Source: Thermoflexales bacterium (lineage in GTDB: Bacteria > Chloroflexota > Anaerolineae > Fen-1058). From it: a DNA stretch of 9,222 nucleotides. Of this stretch, positions 6,317 to 9,222 are shown one piece after another; the first letter of the stretch is position 1; each line of letters starts with the position of its first letter. Both the position numbers and the translations under genes were made by a program. The stretch lies in assembly GCA_017999195.1 (NCBI GenBank), contig JAGOBP010000117.1, forward strand, positions 1 through 9,222, read 5' to 3'. The notes under the pieces were generated by a model. The model made no database searches, was not told where the DNA came from, and saw only the letters and a list, made by a program, of their open reading frames with translations.

Positions 6317-6359
6317 TTTCGACTCTCCCCGGCTTGCTATGGTTAGTTCAGATTCAAAC

Positions 6360-6450
6360 ATGATAGCCACTTCAGGCGCAGGTGACTATCAGCCCGCGGC
6401 TGAAAATACGGTCAGCATTAGGCGCAAGCGCCTGTCAGTGTTTGGACTAC
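6360..6450 (-). repeat. Structured dispersed repeat, copy 4 (inverted)
   Basis: Read on the minus strand, the box GTAGTCCAAACACTGACA runs from 6450 to 6433. About 27 extra bases follow, including the perfect hairpin AGGCGC-TT-GCGCCT (6433-6420). Then come the first stem TCAGCC/GGCTGA (6403-6398 with 6394-6389) and a longer second stem TGATAGTCAC/GTGGCTATCA (6391-6382 with 6370-6361). The only non-Watson-Crick pair of that second stem is a T-G wobble on the minus strand and a C-A mismatch on the plus strand, which fits an RNA made from the minus strand. The box lies 134 bases before the DUF1206 start and points to it. Confidence 0.65.
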
Positions 6451-6463
6451 GCGGCCAGGTGGT

Positions 6464-6531
6464 GTAGTCCAAACACTGACAACTTGATCAGTTTACGGCT
6501 GATAGTCACAGGCGCGTAAAACGCCTATCAT
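6464..6531 (+). repeat. Structured dispersed repeat, copy 3
   Basis: The box GTAGTCCAAACACTGACA (6464-6481) matches the inverted copy exactly and differs from copies 1 and 2 by one base. After five bases comes ATCAGT (6487-6492), loop TTACG, GCTGAT (6498-6503), a six-base stem closed by a T-G wobble. Then TGATAG (6500-6505) can pair with CTATCA (6525-6530), with an inner stem AGGCG/CGCCT (6510-6514, 6522-6526). It points at the short ORF starting at 6608, 144 bases on, and is back-to-back with copy 4 across 13 bases. Confidence 0.68.
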
Positions 6532-6607
6532 ACCGACAGGTCGATTTGCCGGACCTACTTTAGATGGACGTCTGAAATCTACGAGACGACCAGCGAGAAG
6601 AGCGAGG

Positions 6608-6748
6608 ATGTCGCCGTTTCTCTTTGGCCCGCCTGAAACGCTCGACGACGGGCAGCTGGAGGTCTACATCGTTCGGGCGCAGCCCGTGGGCGATTACGTG
6701 CGGTTGATCTGGGACGGCTTGGGCGTGTTAGTCGCGCCCTATCTTTAG
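6608..6748 (+). pseudogene. Short fragment resembling a DagK-family C-terminal region
   Basis: A 46-residue frame starting at ATG 6608 (GCGAGG immediately before) contains FGPPETLDDGQLEVYIVRA and GDYVRLIWDGL. The LDDG-x-L-E-V block resembles the conserved piece after the substrate region of diacylglycerol kinase family proteins; the intact kinase at 2197 has VLDDGLFDISVY at the equivalent place. The nucleotide-binding loop and GTAND motif are absent, so no kinase activity is possible. The frame upstream of 6608 is open for some codons but unlike the family. Its stop codon is part of the target duplication of the following repeat element. Before that insertion it would have ended 10 bases before the PAP2 gene, suggesting that a kinase-phosphatase operon once stood here. 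The family assignment rests on a short match. Confidence 0.5.
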
Positions 6749-6894
6749 GAGTCTGTTTGATAAATCCCGATATGTCATTCTGAGCGAGCGTAGTGAGCGA
6801 AGAATCTCGTTTTTTTGACCGAATGGTAGAGATTCTTCGGCGCTTCGCGCCTCAGAATGACACCAGTAAATACATTTCCAAACAGATTCTAGGA
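6746..6894. mobile_element. MITE-like palindromic insertion with TAGGA duplication
   Basis: The element (about 6751-6889) has imperfect terminal inverted repeats: TCTGTTTG near 6752 and CAAACAGA near 6880. Nested inside are TGTCATTCTGAG (6773-6784) with CTCAGAATGACA (6851-6862) and GAAGAATCTC (6799-6808) with GAGATTCTTC (6829-6838), both perfect, so one strand can fold into a long hairpin. TAGGA occurs directly on both sides (6746-6750, 6890-6894) and looks like a target-site duplication; a TA-only duplication is a possible alternative. There is no transposase inside, so it would need to be moved in trans. Repeats with this TGTCATTCTGAG core are, as I recall, common in several phyla including Chloroflexota. 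Confidence 0.82.
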
Positions 6895-6902
6895 CGAGGG
6901 AA

Positions 6903-7730
6903 ATGATGGCGGACAGTATCAAGGCAGTGGAACACCCCACGGTCGCGGCTGTAAAAGAACCCGTTAACGCCTGGCGGCGGGCGATTGGCGCGGCCGGCGC
7001 GATTGTTGCCAAGCCCTGGCGACGTTATCGCGCGGCGGTCTTTCTGGCGTATCTGATTGGCGCGGTGGTGGCCTTTGTCATCCTGGCGGTGCTGGCGAAA
7101 ACGATCGCCTATTTCACGTTCGATGTGACGATCACGCAGGCGGTGCAGACCTTCAACGCCGGGTGGTTTGATGCCGGCATGCGCGCGTTGACGTGGATCG
7201 GCTTTGCGCCCCAGGCCTGGATCATCACGCTGATTCTCTTGCTGTTTCTCTACGCCAGCGGGCTGAAATGGGAAACGATCGTGGCGACGGCTAGCGTGGC
7301 GGGCAGTTCCGCGTTGGGACTCAGCCTAAAAATCTTGATCGATCGGCCGCGCCCCAGCGCCGATCTGGTGACGGTCATCAAACAGTTAAAGGATTATTCG
7401 TTTCCCAGTGGGCATGTGTTGTTCTTTACTACGTTCTTTGGCTTCCTGTTGTTTTTGGCGTACACCCTCCTCAAACCGGTCTGGTGGCGCACGCTGGTGC
7501 TGATTGCGCTCGTCGGGCTGATCGCGCTGATCGGGCCGTCACGGATCTATATGGGGCAGCACTGGGCCAGCGACGTGATCGCCGCGTACTTGCTCGGCAG
7601 CGTCTGGCTGGCCTTGTCGGTGATCGGTTATCGCTGGGGCAAGCCGCGCTTTTTTGTGAATCAGCCGGTGGCCAAAGAAACACCCGGCACTGTGGAGGTG
7701 GTCGATGATGCCCGAAGTCACAGACCTTGA
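6903..7730 (+). CDS. PAP2-superfamily phosphatase, full catalytic motifs
   Basis: A 275-residue integral membrane lipid-phosphate phosphatase. All three superfamily motifs are present: KILIDRPRP (143-151), SFPSGHV (166-172, H171) and SRIYMGQHWASD (213-224, H220 and D224). Hydrophobic segments lie at about 46-70, 104-118, 125-141, 172-190, 196-211 and 225-243. The polar N-terminal 40 residues, rich in Arg/Lys near the first span, should be cytoplasmic. Such enzymes act on phosphatidate, undecaprenyl pyrophosphate or similar substrates, which cannot be told apart here. The start at 6903 follows GGACGAGGG closely; the next codon is also ATG. The C-terminal tail is polar and overlaps the EcsC-like gene by 26 bases, so the two are cotranscribed. 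Its 5' side has been separated from the preceding short frame by the MITE-like insertion. Confidence 0.93.
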   Translation: MMADSIKAVEHPTVAAVKEPVNAWRRAIGAAGAIVAKPWRRYRAAVFLAYLIGAVVAFVILAVLAKTIAYFTFDVTITQAVQTFNAGWFDAGMRALTWIGFAPQAWIITLILLLFLYASGLKWETIVATASVAGSSALGLSLKILIDRPRPSADLVTVIKQLKDYSFPSGHVLFFTTFFGFLLFLAYTLLKPVWWRTLVLIALVGLIALIGPSRIYMGQHWASDVIAAYLLGSVWLALSVIGYRWGKPRFFVNQPVAKETPGTVEVVDDARSHRP

Positions 7731-8553
7731 GTTCAGCGCGTCCGACTTGTACGATTTGCGAATTGCCAAGTCCAAACTTGAAGCGCACAATTTAGTGGCG
7801 CAAATCGCCGATCTGGTTGGCAAGCCCACGCAGGCCGTGCTCAAGCGCCTGCCTAAACAGTGGCACGCCCTGATTGGCAAAGCGACTCAGGCGGCCTTGT
7901 TCAAGGGTTTGGGCTTTGTGATTTTGACGCTGGGCGACACCCGGCCGCAAGCCTCACGCGACCGGCTGCACAAAATGTTAGCGACCACCTCCGGGCTGAT
8001 CGGCGGCGCCGCCGGTCTTACCTCGTCGCTGATCGAATTGCCCATCTCAACCTGCCTGGTCTTGCGTTCCATCGCCGATATTGCGCGCAGTGAGGGCCAC
8101 GATATTGCCCGTCTGGAAGTTAAATTGGCCTGTCTGGAAGTGCTGGCCTTGGGTGGTCATGGTGACAACGACGATGTGCCCGGCGAAGGCTATTGGGCGG
8201 TGCGCGGTGTCCTGGGCAAATCCATCTCGGAGGCGGCCGCCTATATTGCTGAAAAGGGGCTGGTCGATGAGGGCGCGCCTCCGCTGGCTAAACTGATCAC
8301 AAAGATCGCCGCTCGATTTAGCACGGTGGTCACCGAAGAACTGGCGGCCAAAGCGGTGCCGATTATGGGGGCCGTGGCCGGCGGCACGCTCAATCTCCTG
8401 TTTATGCAGCACTTTCAGGCGCTCGCCACCGGGCATTTCATTGTCAAACGACTGGAGGCCCAATATGGTTCTGACCGGGTTAAGCAGCTGTACGTTGCGT
8501 GTGAGCCGCTCAATCGACCCAGATCGGTCGTCGATTCGCCGCGAAGCAGGTGA
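7705..8553 (+). CDS. EcsC family protein
   Basis: A 282-residue protein matching the EcsC family, named after the third gene of the Bacillus ecs locus; its biochemical role is unknown. The most typical block is the glycine/alanine-rich segment TTSGLIGGAAGLTSSLIELPISTCLVLRSIADIA (about 94-127), probably a membrane-inserting hairpin, followed by a region where a bacterial EcsC has a conserved acidic stretch (VKLACLEVLALGG, 139-151). A second amphipathic, glycine-rich stretch is VPIMGAVAGGTLNLLFM (218-234). The N-terminal 90 residues are largely helical and charged. The start has a strong ribosome site GGAGG (7694-7698) six bases before ATG 7705; ATG 7708 is equally possible. The overlap with the PAP2 gene indicates one operon and suggests a shared membrane role. 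Length is normal for the family and no defect is seen. Confidence 0.9.
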   Translation: MMPEVTDLEFSASDLYDLRIAKSKLEAHNLVAQIADLVGKPTQAVLKRLPKQWHALIGKATQAALFKGLGFVILTLGDTRPQASRDRLHKMLATTSGLIGGAAGLTSSLIELPISTCLVLRSIADIARSEGHDIARLEVKLACLEVLALGGHGDNDDVPGEGYWAVRGVLGKSISEAAAYIAEKGLVDEGAPPLAKLITKIAARFSTVVTEELAAKAVPIMGAVAGGTLNLLFMQHFQALATGHFIVKRLEAQYGSDRVKQLYVACEPLNRPRSVVDSPRSR

Positions 8554-8591
8554 CCGCCTAAGTCCGACGCGCCGCATTTTGTGACAACGAT

Positions 8592-8611
8592 TGCCCAACG
8601 CGAACTGGGCA
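8592..8611 (+). terminator. Weak hairpin after the EcsC-like gene
   Basis: TGCCCA (8592-8597) pairs with TGGGCA (8606-8611), 39 bases past the stop codon. It is followed by GCAATTCTC rather than a real T run, so it is at best a weak terminator. No better candidate follows the operon. Confidence 0.3.
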
Positions 8612-8644
8612 GCAATTCTCATGTTGACTTATCGCAATGGGCTG

Positions 8645-8699
8645 GCGACTGAAAGTCGCGCCTTGAGAGCCGTAGGCTGAACGTCCACCTGCATGGACG
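8645..8699. repeat. Three-hairpin repeat element
   Basis: Three perfect small hairpins stand in a row: GCGACT-GAA-AGTCGC (8645-8659), AGCC-GTA-GGCT (8668-8678) and CGTCCA-CCTGCA-TGGACG (8682-8699). The GCGACTGAAAGTCGC core resembles a dispersed repeat that I recall from Chloroflexota and cyanobacterial genomes. It abuts the cupin remnant, replacing the expected 5' part of that gene, so it may have inserted there. Confidence 0.6.
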
Positions 8700-8700
8700 A

Positions 8701-8826
8701 GGCTTCGCCGTGATCGTTCCGACGGGGGCGAATCACAACATCATCAATACCGGCAGTGTTCCGATGAAGATCTATACGCTCTATGCGCCGCCGAATCATC
8801 GGGCGAGTGGGAGACGCATGAATTGA
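8701..8826 (+). pseudogene. C-terminal remnant of a cupin-domain protein
   Basis: The frame GFAVIVPTGANHNIINTG followed by SVPMKIYTLYAPPNH is the second half of a small single-domain cupin (conserved motif 2, G-x5-P-x-G-x2-H-x3-N). It includes the C-terminal metal-ligand histidine in ANHNIIN and the YAPP-H ending typical of this group. The first half, with the G-x5-H-x-H-x4-E motif that supplies the other metal ligands, is missing, and the three-hairpin repeat takes its place. There is no start codon in a suitable place. The frame ends at TGA 8824-8826, a few residues after the expected APP-H stretch. It cannot make a working cupin. Confidence 0.75.
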
Positions 8827-9185
8827 TTGGGATCAAAAAACGGCGTGAGGATGTCTGGAACGTCTGCGACGGACGTGACCCTTTCAGATTCACCTGGAAA
8901 CTTTCCACAATGACAGACACAACCTATCAGGCGTGCAGCAACAGTCAGACGCCTGGTAACCAAGGGTGCTGGTTACGGGCTGAATTCGGCACCCGACCCA
9001 TGAACCATTCCGGCTTCATCGACAATACGGTTTCAATCAGCCTGCGGGCATTTCGCGACACCGCACATCCGATTAGCAACACGGCAAAACAAAGTTGTGA
9101 TAAAGTCGATAGTGGTCATCGGGCTGGCTTCAGGCTGGCGATGTGGTAACCTTAGGTTGGATTCAGCCCGATGTCGTTTGTCAAA
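8827..9185. other. Intergenic stretch with two adjacent hairpins
   Basis: No recognisable gene. A 108-codon frame runs to 9149 but has no family resemblance and no ribosome site. Two hairpins stand directly next to each other: CAGGCGT/ACGCCTG (8928-8934, 8949-8955) and GTAACCA/TGGTTAC (8956-8962, 8970-8976). They would interrupt that frame with RNA structure and are not followed by T runs. This is probably the decayed end of the cupin locus plus the upstream region of the next gene. Confidence 0.4.
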
Positions 9186-9214
9186 CTGACACCACGAGTT
9201 GAATATGCTACACT
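9186..9214 (+). promoter_or_regulatory. Sigma70-type promoter pointing out of the window
   Basis: CTGACA (9186-9191) and TACACT (9209-9214) are separated by exactly 17 bases, with TG two bases before the -10 hexamer (an extended -10, TGCTACACT). This is the best promoter match in the window. It should start transcription about seven bases later, close to the right edge, for a gene outside the window. Confidence 0.65.
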
Positions 9215-9222
9215 CAGCGTAG

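Noticed and set aside
1537..6531. CRISPR array from the recurring 18-base box
   Set aside because: The copies are kilobases apart and in both orientations, with no regular spacers and no cas genes.
8823..9149. 108-residue frame near the right edge
   Set aside because: No family resemblance, no ribosome site, odd composition, and two perfect hairpins lie inside it.
9179..9191. TGTCAAACTGACA as a fifth copy of the repeat box
   Set aside because: It shares only part of the box and is not followed by the hairpin; it is better explained as the -35 region of a promoter.

Overview
The window is high-GC bacterial DNA. A Chloroflexota-like (Anaerolineae-type) origin is my best guess. It rests on the gene mix (YihY/BrkB, three-repeat DUF1206, EcsC, two PAP2 phosphatases, a DagK-family lipid kinase, NarL-type regulators) and on a TGTCATTCTGAG-type palindromic repeat of a kind I associate with that phylum. 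No rRNA or other decisive marker is present, so this is tentative. No phage, plasmid, transposase or CRISPR genes are visible.

Left part (1-2110): two strong hairpins (121-201) probably end a transcript that enters from the left. A non-coding stretch follows, then an intact NarL/LuxR response regulator on the minus strand (524-1153). Its kinase partner survives only as a short C-terminal ATPase fragment (1128-1346). After about 360 bases rich in small palindromes comes a second response regulator on the plus strand (1712-2108). It is broken by a +1 frameshift and has no DNA-binding domain. The signalling genes here are therefore mostly decayed.

Middle part (2197-6316): a lipid/diacylglycerol-kinase-family gene with unusual catalytic motifs ends at a textbook terminator. 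Then come a small unknown ORF and a YihY/BrkB membrane protein. These converge tail-to-tail (12-base overlap) on a minus-strand pair, a DUF1206 membrane protein and a PAP2 phosphatase, spaced 3 bases apart and probably one operon.

Right part (6608-8553): a 46-residue ORF resembling a DagK C-terminal piece, a MITE-like palindrome with a clear target duplication, a second PAP2 phosphatase with all catalytic motifs, and an EcsC-family protein overlapping it by 26 bases. Beyond 8560 there are only remnants: a three-hairpin repeat abutting the 3' end of a cupin gene, more hairpins, and a good sigma70-type promoter at the right edge pointing out of the window.

The intact genes fit membrane lipid and envelope work: the lipid kinase family makes phosphatidate-type lipids, PAP2 enzymes dephosphorylate such lipids, and YihY, DUF1206 and EcsC are membrane or membrane-associated. 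The most distinctive feature is a four-copy structured repeat (box GTAGTCCAAACACYGACA, then exactly 5 bases, then a hairpin, in three of the four copies). Every copy lies 130-175 bases upstream of a reading frame and points toward it.
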